From Bacteroidales bacterium (lineage in GTDB: Bacteria; Bacteroidota; Bacteroidia; Bacteroidales; P3), in contig JAGCYV010000045.1 of the NCBI GenBank assembly GCA_017960605.1, positions 22,487 to 86,486 of the forward strand: a stretch of DNA of 64,000 bases, read 5' to 3'. Below, one piece after another: positions 8,065 through 15,472 of the stretch. The position numbers were made by a program, and so were the translations under genes. The notes beneath the pieces are model-generated. The model did no database searches and was not told the DNA's origin. It saw only the letters and a program-made list of their open reading frames with translations. Within the stretch, counting starts at the first letter, position 1; every line of letters begins with the position of its first letter.

Positions 8065-9215
8065 AAAGCAACACACTGACCATCATCAAGAAAGAATTCG
8101 CCCGCTTCTTCGGCGACCGGCAGCTGCTGTTCACCACAGTCATCATGCCCGGCTTGCTCATCTACATCATTTACAGCCTTATGGGCACCGGCATCCAGAG
8201 CATGATTACCAAAGGTTCTCAGGAGATGGTGACCATGCGTGTGGAGAATATGCCTCAGAGTCTGGCGCCTGTGTTCCATTCGCTCGACAGCAACCTCATC
8301 GTGACCGAGCAATCCTTCACCGACGAAGATATCAAGCAACTGGAAGACAAGGAAGTCAACGACCTGCTTATCCGTTTCCCGGAGAACTTTGACGAGGTGA
8401 TTGCCACCGGCACTCCGTCCGACAATGTGCCGGCGGTGGAGATTTACTACAACAGCACCAACAACGCCTGCAGCCGCGTGCATAGGGTGGTCAGCTCGGT
8501 GCTTAACAACTATGCGCGTCCCTACACCGTCAGCGAACTTGACCAAGCCAGCAGTGACAGCATCGGAGCCATGATCTGGAGCAAGATACTGCCCATGCTC
8601 ATCATCATGATGCTCTTCAGCGGCGTGATGGCCATCGCTCCGAGCAGCATTGCAGGCGAAAAAGAGCGCGGCACCATCGCCACTCTGTTGGTCACCCCCA
8701 TGCGCCGCAACGAGCTGGCGCTGGGCAAGATCGTCTCCCTGAGCGGCATCGCCCTGCTCAGCGGCATCTCCAGCTTTATCGGCATTGCCCTTTCGCTGCC
8801 CAAGATGGTGGGTATGGGCGACGCCGCCGACCTCGGCTTCCACTACACCACTTCCGACTACTTCGTTTTGCTGCTGGTCATCTTTGCTTCGGTGCTTATC
8901 ATGGCTTCGGCCGTCAGCCTCCTGTCGGCGCTGGCCAAAGACGTGAAGAACGCCGGCACCATGGTGACACCCTTTATGCTGGTGGTCATGCTGGCCGGCC
9001 TGCTGCCCATGTTCCAGGACGGTGCCTCCACTTCGCTGTTGATCTACCTCATCCCCTTCTACAACAGTATCGAGGTGATGACTGCGGTCTTTGCCCACGA
9101 GATGCAATGGATGCCTGTCGTCGTCACTCTGGCCTCCGACGTGGTATATACCGGCATCGCCGTCTGGGTATTGACACGCATGTTCAACAGCGAGAAGATT
9201 ATGTTTAGCCGATGA
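8061..9215 (+). CDS. ABC-2 type transporter permease (NatB-like)
   Basis: A 384-residue membrane subunit. One N-terminal transmembrane helix (about 20-45) is followed by a large extracytoplasmic domain of about 140 residues, then five C-terminal helices including the conserved GEKERGTIATLLVTPMRR segment after the second helix. That layout is the hallmark of NatB/YhaP-type ABC-2 permeases. It is coupled by four-base overlaps to the ATPase upstream and to the small ribbon-helix-helix gene downstream, so all three are translated together. Likely export of ions, lipids or antimicrobials; the substrate cannot be read from sequence. Confidence 0.9.
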   Translation: MKSNTLTIIKKEFARFFGDRQLLFTTVIMPGLLIYIIYSLMGTGIQSMITKGSQEMVTMRVENMPQSLAPVFHSLDSNLIVTEQSFTDEDIKQLEDKEVNDLLIRFPENFDEVIATGTPSDNVPAVEIYYNSTNNACSRVHRVVSSVLNNYARPYTVSELDQASSDSIGAMIWSKILPMLIIMMLFSGVMAIAPSSIAGEKERGTIATLLVTPMRRNELALGKIVSLSGIALLSGISSFIGIALSLPKMVGMGDAADLGFHYTTSDYFVLLLVIFASVLIMASAVSLLSALAKDVKNAGTMVTPFMLVVMLAGLLPMFQDGASTSLLIYLIPFYNSIEVMTAVFAHEMQWMPVVVTLASDVVYTGIAVWVLTRMFNSEKIMFSR

Positions 9216-9412
9216 AAAAGAACTTTGCACTGCGGATTGACTCTGAGGTCTATGACGCCATTGAGAAATGGGCCACGGACGAGTTCCGCAGTGCCAATGG
9301 CCAGATAGAATGGATTCTCGCAGAGGCTCTCAAAAAGGCCAAGCGGTACCCAAAGAAAGGAGTCAAAGAGACAGGCAATAAGGAGGCGGGAGATAATGAG
9401 ATAATGAGATAA
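9212..9412 (+). CDS. Arc-like ribbon-helix-helix protein
   Basis: A 66-residue protein whose first ~45 residues (KKNFALRIDSEVYDAIEKWA, then FRSANGQIEWILAEALKKA) match the Arc/MetJ-type ribbon-helix-helix fold found in small Bacteroidetes proteins. Such proteins bind DNA as dimers and are often repressors or antitoxins. It starts inside the stop of the ABC permease, so it may regulate that operon. No toxin gene adjoins it. The C-terminal tail ETGNKEAGDNEIMR is encoded by an 8-bp tandem repeat (AGATAATG) that also supplies the stop codon, so the tail is likely a recent repeat-derived addition. Confidence 0.75.
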   Translation: MKKNFALRIDSEVYDAIEKWATDEFRSANGQIEWILAEALKKAKRYPKKGVKETGNKEAGDNEIMR

Positions 9413-9422
9413 GGAGATACGA
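9391..9422 (+). repeat. 8-bp tandem array at the 3' end of the ribbon-helix-helix gene
   Basis: Four units at 8-bp pitch: AGATAATG, AGATAATG, AGATAAGG, AGATACGA. The stop codon TAA (9410-9412) lies in the third unit. A change in unit number would shift the frame and alter the C-terminus. Confidence 0.8.
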
Positions 9423-9425
9423 CAA

Positions 9426-10781
9426 ATGAAGAAGCTTGCATTTATCTGCGTAAGCCTAATTTTCAACTTTCAACTTTCAATTTTCAACTCGGCATGCGCA
9501 CAGTGGTTTACCGGCATGAGCCAAAAGACGGGACTGGCACTGTGTTTTCACCTGACCGACAGTGCCGTCTCTCTCTACAGTCCCATGCAGAGTGCCGACC
9601 CGATACCCGTCAGCAGCTGGAGCCTCGAGGGCAACCGCCTGACCATCGAATGCAACCGCATCGGTCTGAAGATAAACCTCACACGACGCGACAACACCTT
9701 CGTCGGCAACTGGAAGCAGAGCATCCTCAAGGAGGACATCACCTTTTTCCCCACCGACACCCTCTTCCAGATGCGCCGTCCGCAGACCCCACAGCCACCC
9801 TATCGATTCGACGAGGAGACCGTCACCGCCGACTACACCGACTCCCAAGGCAACCCCGTTCACCTCGAGGGCACCCTCACCTATCCCAAAGGGAGCGGGA
9901 AATACCCGACCATAGTGCTCGTCTCCGGAAGTGGCCAGCAGAACCGCGACGAGGAAATCATGCAGCACCGTCCATTCCTCGTGCTGGCCGACTATCTGGC
10001 ATCCCATGGCATCGCTGTCCTCCGCTACGACGACCGCAGCATGGGAGCCAGCACAGGTGAGGTGGAGAAAGCCGACACGCGACTCTTCGCCGAGGATGCC
10101 GAGGCTATGTTCAACGCCCTGAAAGACAACCCTCATGTCGATTCCAAGCACCTCGGCATCGGTGGCCACAGCGAAGGCGGAGCCATCGCCCCGATGGTGG
10201 CGGCAGGGAACAAAAATGTCAAGTTCGTGGTGATGCTCGCCGGACAAGGCTGCACGGGACTCGACGTACTCTTGCAGCAAAACGAGGCCATTTTCCGCGC
10301 CAACGGAGTCGGCGAGCACCTGCTGAGTATCCGCCAGAACTGTATGCGCGAGCTGTTCAACCTGCCCGCAGGCAGCAGCCAGAAAGAGTACAAAGCCGTT
10401 ATCGCCCGCCACACCGACGGCCTCACCAAGGAGCAAATCGATAGTATCGGTCTCGGTCGTGGCACCGCCGCAGCGATGAAACAGCAGATGGACAGTCGCT
10501 GGATGCAGACCTTCCTCACGCTCGACCCCGCCGAATACCTACCCAAGGTCTCCTGCCCCGTGCTGGCCCTCAATGGTTCGAAGGATTGCCAAGTGCTTGC
10601 CGAGCCCAACCTACAGCGCATCAAATCCCTATGCCCGCAGACAGAAATTCGCCTCTTACCGGGCCTGAATCATCTCTTCCAACACTGCACCTCCGGCGCT
10701 CCCGGCGAGTACATGCTCATCGAAGAGACCTTTGCCCCCGAAGCCATGAAGGCCCTTGCCGACTGGATACTGAAGCAGTAA
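9426..10781 (+). CDS. Secreted alpha/beta hydrolase (serine peptidase/esterase-like)
   Basis: A 451-residue protein with a signal peptide ending ACAQ. An N-terminal beta-rich domain (about 30-120) precedes an alpha/beta-hydrolase domain. The nucleophile elbow is GGHSEGG (Ser249), preceded by VSGSGQQNRDE (oxyanion region) and RYDDRSMGAST. The acid is likely in NGSKDCQV and the histidine in LPGLNHLF. Family members (S9/S33-like, often annotated alpha/beta hydrolase) cleave esters or peptides in the periplasm; the substrate is unknown. Part of the signal peptide (FNFQLSIFN) is encoded by a 7-bp tandem repeat. A strong terminator follows. Confidence 0.85.
   Translation: MKKLAFICVSLIFNFQLSIFNSACAQWFTGMSQKTGLALCFHLTDSAVSLYSPMQSADPIPVSSWSLEGNRLTIECNRIGLKINLTRRDNTFVGNWKQSILKEDITFFPTDTLFQMRRPQTPQPPYRFDEETVTADYTDSQGNPVHLEGTLTYPKGSGKYPTIVLVSGSGQQNRDEEIMQHRPFLVLADYLASHGIAVLRYDDRSMGASTGEVEKADTRLFAEDAEAMFNALKDNPHVDSKHLGIGGHSEGGAIAPMVAAGNKNVKFVVMLAGQGCTGLDVLLQQNEAIFRANGVGEHLLSIRQNCMRELFNLPAGSSQKEYKAVIARHTDGLTKEQIDSIGLGRGTAAAMKQQMDSRWMQTFLTLDPAEYLPKVSCPVLALNGSKDCQVLAEPNLQRIKSLCPQTEIRLLPGLNHLFQHCTSGAPGEYMLIEETFAPEAMKALADWILKQ
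9461..9488 (+). repeat. 7-bp tandem array inside a signal-peptide coding region
   Basis: Four units at 7-bp pitch: TTTCAAC, TTTCAAC, TTTCAAT, TTTCAAC. On the opposite strand these read GTTGAAA/ATTGAAA, the same family as the array at 35632-35666. Four 7-bp units add 28 bases and encode the hydrophobic stretch NFQLSIFN of the signal peptide. Confidence 0.8.
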
Positions 10782-10803
10782 TCACCAAATTGAGTAAACA
10801 AAG

Positions 10804-10837
10804 AGAGCCCCACGCCATGATGGCGTGGGGCTCTTTG
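10804..10837. terminator. Bidirectional intrinsic terminator
   Basis: A perfect 14-bp stem (left arm 10804-10817, right arm 10821-10834) with a three-base TGA loop is followed by TTTG on the plus strand and preceded by A-rich sequence. It sits between the convergent alpha/beta hydrolase and radical SAM genes and can serve both. Confidence 0.92.
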
Positions 10838-10866
10838 ATTGTGCAAGATATTTAATCTACTATAGA

Positions 10867-11640
10867 TTAGTTGTCTTCGACAGCACCTTTGATTTGTACC
10901 TGGGTGATACCTTCATCGATGACAGGCTGGACAAGGGCCTTCATCTCCTGTGGGCTGAACTTCTCGAGCCCCTGCATGGGGGTAGCTCGGTCGATGGTAT
11001 AGACCATCCACTCACGTGGTTTCAACAGACGTACGATGTCCATCATAGGTCCGACCACCTCAGGACTGGAGGAGTCGAAGCCGTTGCCCCGCAGCATGCA
11101 GGTCTGTAGGACGAAGTTGCCGTTGAACTGCTTGAGCGCCTCGATGACACGATTCACGTCGTAGCCCGGAGCAGGCATGTTGATGAGCGCCGCCAGCTCG
11201 TTGGTGGGGGCGTCAATCTTCATGATGGGATTATCGACCAGCCGCAAGGCGTTAAACACTTCGGGGATATGGACACGGGTGGCGTTGCTGAGCACGCTGA
11301 CCTTGGCCGAGGGGTAGTACTGGGTGCGCAGGCGGAGGGTGTCATCAATTATCTGAGGAAATGCGGGATTAAGGGTAGGCTCGCCGTCGCCACTGAAAGT
11401 GATGCTATCGACGGGAGTACCCTCTGCAGCAAGACGTTGCAACATGCGTTCGAGGTCGGCACGCACCTTCTCGGCAGAGGGCAGGACGGTATCGTTGCGG
11501 CCATCGCGATTCCAGCCACACTCGCAGTAGATGCAGTCAAAGTTGCATATCTTGCCCTTCTCGGGCAGAAGATTGATGCCGAGAGAACTACCAAGCCGAC
11601 GGCTGAATATAGGTCCAAAGACAGTTTCTTCACGTACCAT
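10867..11640 (-). CDS. Radical SAM protein
   Basis: A 257-residue protein with the radical SAM cluster motif CNFDCIYC (Cys32, Cys36, Cys39) and an extra cysteine at 41. The SAM-binding segments SITFSGDGEPTLNP and VSVLSNATR are typical of the COG0731-like group, which includes wybutosine-type and small activating proteins. The N-terminus VFGPIFSRRLGSSLGINLLP is the conserved entry of this group. It uses S-adenosylmethionine and a [4Fe-4S] cluster to generate a radical; the substrate is unknown. It shares a strand with the HhH gene upstream (41-base gap). Confidence 0.88.
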   Translation of the reverse strand: MVREETVFGPIFSRRLGSSLGINLLPEKGKICNFDCIYCECGWNRDGRNDTVLPSAEKVRADLERMLQRLAAEGTPVDSITFSGDGEPTLNPAFPQIIDDTLRLRTQYYPSAKVSVLSNATRVHIPEVFNALRLVDNPIMKIDAPTNELAALINMPAPGYDVNRVIEALKQFNGNFVLQTCMLRGNGFDSSSPEVVGPMMDIVRLLKPREWMVYTIDRATPMQGLEKFSPQEMKALVQPVIDEGITQVQIKGAVEDN

Positions 11641-11680
11641 GAGGCAGATATTTTAGTGTATTAACGCGTGTCGGAAGGTA

Positions 11681-12388
11681 TTATTGTGCGAAGTCGATAT
11701 AGGGCAGCAGACGACGGAGAGAACTGTCGGCCATCGAGGGGACCGCACGCAGATCCTCCTCGGAAAGAAATACCATTCCGCGGTCACGCAGACGGACGAT
11801 ATCACGTGCCTGATAGTATTCCATGTACGGATGCCGTGCCAATTGTTTCACCCCCAAATGATTGATATCCAGGTGCCGGATGCTGTCGCGATCGATGACG
11901 ATATAGGGGGCGATATGGGCCAGCAACTCAGGCGTGAAGCCATAGACTTCAAGTAACTGGGTGCTGTCGATGAATCCACCCAAGCGGTCGCGGTAGCCGA
12001 CGATGCGGCGGGCAAAAGCCGGACCGATACCATGAAGCAGCATGAGGGTGGTGGTGTCGGCAGTGTTAAGTTCGACCACAAGAGGCTGCTTGCGTATCGG
12101 CGGCAAAGTATGGCGATACATCTGGGTGTCCATTACTTGGGTATGGTTTCGTTTCAATATAGACTTATCTTTATGATACACAGACCCATTGCGCCTTGCA
12201 TGGTATATAGAATCTTCCTGTGACGTCAATTTTTCTTCATTTACGGCGACCAAGGTGTCATTTTGTATGGTGTCGGGCAGTGCTTTTCTTGAAAAAAAAG
12301 CCACCACGGCAACCAACATCAATCCCACTGATACCCAAACGATACCACGCACTTGTGACGGCAGGAGGCCTCGCTTTTCACCCTTCAT
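11681..12388 (-). CDS. Membrane-anchored helix-hairpin-helix protein (ComEA-like)
   Basis: A 235-residue protein. A single membrane helix (about 14-34) is followed by a linker of about 70 residues and three consecutive helix-hairpin-helix-like units: LNTADTTTLMLLHGIGPAFA, then LDINHLGVKQLARHPYMEYY, then LRAVPSMADSSLRRLLPYI. The arrangement matches Bacteroidetes ComEA-like proteins, which bind DNA outside the inner membrane. Together with the short ComEC at 14174 it hints at DNA uptake capacity, but other com genes are not visible here. No typical promoter is seen upstream. Confidence 0.8.
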   Translation of the reverse strand: MKGEKRGLLPSQVRGIVWVSVGLMLVAVVAFFSRKALPDTIQNDTLVAVNEEKLTSQEDSIYHARRNGSVYHKDKSILKRNHTQVMDTQMYRHTLPPIRKQPLVVELNTADTTTLMLLHGIGPAFARRIVGYRDRLGGFIDSTQLLEVYGFTPELLAHIAPYIVIDRDSIRHLDINHLGVKQLARHPYMEYYQARDIVRLRDRGMVFLSEEDLRAVPSMADSSLRRLLPYIDFAQ

Positions 12389-12400
12389 ACGAAGAAAAAT

Positions 12401-12432
12401 TTTGCCGTATTGAAAAATTGTTGTACTTTTGC
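12401..12432 (+). promoter_or_regulatory. Promoter of tRNA-Val(CAC)
   Basis: The -33 TTTG (12401-12404) and -7 TACTTTTGC (12424-12432) are 19 bases apart, with the tRNA starting 20 bases later. The -7 region and leader (GTACTTTTGCACCCGCTTTT) are identical to those of the inverted tRNA-Val(GAC). Confidence 0.85.
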
Positions 12433-12451
12433 ACCCGCTTTTGACAGGAAT

Positions 12452-12526
12452 GGTCTGTTAGCTCAGTTGGTTCAGAGCGCTTCCTTCACACGGAAGAGGT
12501 CGAGAGTTCGAATCTCCCACAGACCA
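12452..12526 (+). tRNA. tRNA-Val(CAC)
   Basis: A full cloverleaf can be drawn: acceptor stem GGTCTGT/ACAGACC, D arm GCTC...GAGC, anticodon stem CTTCC/GGAAG around the loop TTCACAC (anticodon CAC, reading GUG valine codons), variable loop AGGTC, and T arm with TTCGAAT. The T stem has one A-C mismatch. The discriminator is A, as expected for valine, and the CCA end is only partly encoded. It resembles the tRNA-Val(GAC) 0.85 kb away in inverted orientation. Confidence 0.93.
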
Positions 12527-12531
12527 CCCAG

Positions 12532-12556
12532 AAGCCCCTCACAAAGGGGCTTTTTT
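12532..12556 (+). terminator. Intrinsic terminator of tRNA-Val(CAC)
   Basis: AAGCCCCT (12532-12539) pairs with AGGGGCTT (12545-12552) around CACAA and runs into a six-base T tract. On the opposite strand it also lies just after the stop of the acetyltransferase gene (12572). Confidence 0.9.
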
Positions 12557-12571
12557 CATTCCAAGCGTTTC

Positions 12572-13141
12572 CTAATTCAACTTTTTCAAAAGTCCGTCCG
12601 ACTCCTCATAATGACGGCCACAGTCGCAGACAAGACTGTCATCCAGCCGTTTGCCGCACTCGCACACCCAGCCTATCCTCCGGGCAGGAACGCCAGCCAT
12701 CAGCGCGTAATCGGGTACATCTTTCGTCACTACGGCGCCAGCAGCCACAAGGGCACTGCGACCCACCGTGTGACCACACACAACAGTACTATTGGCTCCC
12801 AACGAAGCCCCTTCCTTGATACGTGTCAGTGCATACTCGCCATGCACGGGGAAGTGGGCGCGAGGGGTGGTCACATTGGTGAACACGCACGAAGGGCCGC
12901 AGAAGACATTGTCCTCCAGCACAACACCTTCATAGACAGAAACATTATTCTGAATTCTCACACCATTGCCAACCTGCACATTGGGACCGATATTGACGTT
13001 CTGTCCAAGCGAGCAATTGCGCCCCAACACGGCACCACGCTGCACATGGCAGAAATGCCATATCTTGGTACCGTCGCCTATCTGTACTCCGTCATCAACG
13101 TATGACGACTCGTGCACGAAATAGTTTTTCTCTTCCTTCAT
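12572..13141 (-). CDS. Left-handed beta-helix acyltransferase (WbpD/WlbB-like)
   Basis: A 189-residue hexapeptide-repeat protein. Repeats run from about VDDGVQIGDGTKIWHFCHVQ through LGRNCSLGQNVNIGPNVQVG to SLGANSTVVCGHTVG, with the catalytic-type histidine region and the ending VPDYALMAGVPARRIGWV typical of sugar N- or O-acetyltransferases. It is closest in pattern to WbpD/WlbB, which acetylate UDP-3-amino-uronic acids for surface polysaccharide. A C-terminal CxC...CxC segment (CECGKRLDDSLVCDCG) may bind zinc, as in many WbpD relatives. It stands alone between two tRNA-Val genes, with no other polysaccharide gene adjoining. Confidence 0.85.
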   Translation of the reverse strand: MKEEKNYFVHESSYVDDGVQIGDGTKIWHFCHVQRGAVLGRNCSLGQNVNIGPNVQVGNGVRIQNNVSVYEGVVLEDNVFCGPSCVFTNVTTPRAHFPVHGEYALTRIKEGASLGANSTVVCGHTVGRSALVAAGAVVTKDVPDYALMAGVPARRIGWVCECGKRLDDSLVCDCGRHYEESDGLLKKLN

Positions 13142-13224
13142 ATCCTGATGTATTTATTTTCAATCCAGCGCGAAAACGTGGTATCCAGAAGGTTACCATC
13201 TATCGAACACCACCACGTTATTGT

Positions 13225-13233
13225 GCAAAGATA
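13225..13233 (-). promoter_or_regulatory. -7 box of the acetyltransferase gene
   Basis: The minus strand reads TATCTTTGC, giving a leader of about 80 bases. The leader contains an 8-bp inverted repeat (AACGTGGT/ACCACGTT) with a loop of about 30 bases, which may form a weak hairpin. No clear -33 box is seen. Confidence 0.65.
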
Positions 13234-13258
13234 CAAAAATAATTCAATCCGAAGGAAT

Positions 13259-13285
13259 AAAAAACGCCACAGAGGAACTGTGGCG
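13259..13285 (-). terminator. Intrinsic terminator of tRNA-Val(GAC)
   Basis: Read on the minus strand, CGCCACAG (13285-13278) pairs with CTGTGGCG (13272-13265) around TTCCT, followed by a T tract (13264-13259). It lies just downstream of the minus-strand tRNA. Confidence 0.88.
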
Positions 13286-13296
13286 TCGATCGGGAG

Positions 13297-13371
13297 TGAT
13301 CTGTACAAGATTTGAACTTGTGACCTCTTGCCTGTCAAGCAAGCGCTCTAAACCAACTGAGCTAACAGATC
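13297..13371 (-). tRNA. tRNA-Val(GAC)
   Basis: Acceptor stem GATCTGT/ACAGATC, D arm GCTC...GAGC, anticodon stem CTTGC/GCAAG with loop TTGACAG (anticodon GAC, reading GUC/GUU valine codons), T arm ACAAG/CTTGT with loop TTCAAAT, discriminator A. All stems pair well. It has its own promoter and terminator. Confidence 0.94.
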
Positions 13372-13390
13372 ATTTTTGCCAAAAGCGGGT

Positions 13391-13422
13391 GCAAAAGTAC
13401 ACACATTTTTGAAACTGACAAA
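13391..13422 (-). promoter_or_regulatory. Promoter of tRNA-Val(GAC)
   Basis: On the minus strand -33 TTTG (13422-13419) and -7 TACTTTTGC (13399-13391) are 19 bases apart, the same layout and leader as the tRNA-Val(CAC) promoter. Confidence 0.85.
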
Positions 13423-13441
13423 ATTATTGAGAAAAAAGTTG

Positions 13442-13450
13442 TATTTTTGT
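13442..13450 (+). promoter_or_regulatory. -7 box of the nitroreductase-comEC operon
   Basis: TATTTTTGT matches TAnnTTTG. It lies about 87 bases before the ATG at 13537; the leader is very A-rich. No -33 TTTG at the standard distance. Confidence 0.55.
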
Positions 13451-13536
13451 ATCCAACACACGAACGGAAATACAACACATAAAACTGTTTTTCAGCAACA
13501 AACAGAAAAATACAAAGCAATAAAAATAATTACGAC

Positions 13537-14181
13537 ATGGCAGACAATTATTTAGAAAAAAGATACGAAGAGACCCTCGGAAAAGCAAAAATCAAGGTCA
13601 AACGAATAGGACACACTATCGACCAACTGCTGCTCAAAAACCGCAGCCATCGCGGATTCAACAAGAACTATGTCGTCAGTCGTGCCGAATTAGAGCGAAT
13701 CACCGGTGTCTGCTCACGCATTCCGTCAGGATGTAACCAACAGGTGTTGCGGTTTTTCCTTGTCACCCGAGACAACGGTGCCGAACGGGTATTGCCACTC
13801 ATCCGATTGGGTGCCGCCCTTCCGGAGCTGCACCTCCCCTTCCCGGGGACTGAACCCGAAGCATTCATCATCTGCTGCACAACGGCCAAAGAAACCAAGT
13901 TGGTAGATATCGACCTCGGTATCGCCTTGCAAAGCATGACTTTAAAGGCGGTCGAGATGGGCCTCAACGGATTGATTATCGGAGCCTTTAACCACGAACA
14001 ACTGAAAGAGGCATTTCAACTGGAATACGAACCGATAGCGGTACTGGCCATCGGCAAAGGAAGTGACCGTATTGAATTGACGCCCATCCATGCCGACGAG
14101 TCTCACGCCTATTACCGCCGCGATGGTATCCACTACGTACCCAAGGTGCAGGCCGACGAACTAATTCTGAACCATGCGTAG
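13537..14181 (+). CDS. Nitroreductase family protein
   Basis: A 214-residue protein of the FMN-dependent nitroreductase fold. The N-terminal segment KNRSHRGFNKNYVVSRAELE carries the conserved arginine/serine FMN-phosphate contact, RIPSGCNQQVLRFFLVT follows, and the central DIDLGIALQSMTLKAVEMGL and GLIIGAFN segments form the dimer and flavin pocket. These enzymes use NAD(P)H to reduce nitro compounds, quinones or enones. Its substrate cannot be assigned. It overlaps the start of comEC by 8 bases, so the two are coupled, although a functional link is not obvious. Confidence 0.87.
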   Translation: MADNYLEKRYEETLGKAKIKVKRIGHTIDQLLLKNRSHRGFNKNYVVSRAELERITGVCSRIPSGCNQQVLRFFLVTRDNGAERVLPLIRLGAALPELHLPFPGTEPEAFIICCTTAKETKLVDIDLGIALQSMTLKAVEMGLNGLIIGAFNHEQLKEAFQLEYEPIAVLAIGKGSDRIELTPIHADESHAYYRRDGIHYVPKVQADELILNHA

Positions 14182-15442
14182 AGTCCCCTTGGTGCCTGTA
14201 GCGCTGGTGCTGATGGCATGCATCGCCCTCGGCCGGCCGTTACTGCACCGTCTCGATCGCGGACACTGGACTCACCGCTGTCCCGAAAAGACTTTTATCA
14301 CCCTATGCCTAACCGAGACCCCTCATCCTCGCCTCAAGAGCTACCGTGCCTCCGCACAAGTGAAGGCCATAGACAACCAAAGCCGTCATGGTGACATCAC
14401 CGTCTATCTACGAAAAGACAGCATTGCCGAAACTTTGCGCTACGGCGACCAGCTGTTGCTGCACGGATACCCCGACACTTTAAAGCGTTCAATCTATATC
14501 ACTTCCGACCATTACCTCATTCTCCATCGAGACAGTACTTCATTTCGAGCCCGCATCGAGAAGTTGCGCATGCGATTGCTTCACCGTATGCAGAACGGGC
14601 CATTGGAACAGCGTTATGCCGGTGTGGCCGAAGCGATGACACTCGGATGGCGTGGCGACCTTGACGAGAACCTCCAAGCCACATATCGCGACAGCGGGCT
14701 AATCCACATGCTTTGCGTCAGCGGATTGCATGTGGGTCTGCTGGCCATGCTGGTGGGCTGGTTGACCATTTGGGCCGGTCGGGAACGTCGGGGACGCATC
14801 ATTCGCGGAAGCCTGCAACTGATATCCGTTTGGAGTTTTGCCGTCATCACTGGATTGGCACCTTCCACCGTTCGGGCTGCACTGATGTTCAGTCTCTTCA
14901 TTGTTTCCGACATCCTCGCACGTCGCACCAGCAAGATGAACCTGCTGGCTGCGGCAGCCATCATCATGCTGGTAACCAAACCCTCGCTGCTGTTCAGCGT
15001 CAGTTGGCAGTTGTCCTTCGCCGCCGTAGCTGGAATCTTGATGGCAAAACCTGTCATTCTCTGTTTCCGCAGTCGGCTGATACAATGTGCCGTGGTGAGC
15101 ACCGCTGCCACAGTTGCCACATTACCCATCATAGTATCCACATTTCACCGCATTCCGCTCTACTTCCTCATTGCCAACGTGGTAATTGTGCCATTTGCAT
15201 CACTGCTGCTTGTTTTGTCACTTGGCTACTTAGCCATTCCGTGCACCCTCTTTGCATGGCCTTTGGAACTCCTGTTGAGGTTCACCGACACCGTTACCGA
15301 ATGGGTATCCTCGCTGCCTCACGCAGCTGTCGAAGGAGTCACCCTCAACCCCTGGCAACTTGTCTTGCTCATCATCGCCGTGCTGCTGTTATTTGCCGGT
15401 GCCCAACAAACAAGGCAATGCAAAAACAGAGGTACTGCATAA
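14174..15442 (+). CDS. comEC: ComEC/Rec2-family DNA uptake channel, short form
   Basis: A 422-residue integral membrane protein. A short extracytoplasmic region (about 30-135) is followed by the competence domain with the motif GLIHMLCVSGLHVGLLAML and RAALMFSLFIVSDILARR. About eight membrane helices follow. It lacks the C-terminal metallo-beta-lactamase domain of Bacillus-type ComEC and is shorter than the roughly 650-700 residues of many Bacteroidetes members. ComEC forms the inner-membrane channel for single-stranded DNA in transformation. The ComEA-like HhH protein at 11681 could be its partner. Confidence 0.82.
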   Translation: MRRVPLVPVALVLMACIALGRPLLHRLDRGHWTHRCPEKTFITLCLTETPHPRLKSYRASAQVKAIDNQSRHGDITVYLRKDSIAETLRYGDQLLLHGYPDTLKRSIYITSDHYLILHRDSTSFRARIEKLRMRLLHRMQNGPLEQRYAGVAEAMTLGWRGDLDENLQATYRDSGLIHMLCVSGLHVGLLAMLVGWLTIWAGRERRGRIIRGSLQLISVWSFAVITGLAPSTVRAALMFSLFIVSDILARRTSKMNLLAAAAIIMLVTKPSLLFSVSWQLSFAAVAGILMAKPVILCFRSRLIQCAVVSTAATVATLPIIVSTFHRIPLYFLIANVVIVPFASLLLVLSLGYLAIPCTLFAWPLELLLRFTDTVTEWVSSLPHAAVEGVTLNPWQLVLLIIAVLLLFAGAQQTRQCKNRGTA

Positions 15443-15472
15443 TAAATACCACACATTACGGTTATTATCTCC

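Noticed and set aside
12452-13371. Genomic island inserted at tRNA genes
   Set aside because: No integrase, no direct repeat of a tRNA 3' end, and only one gene lies between the tRNAs.
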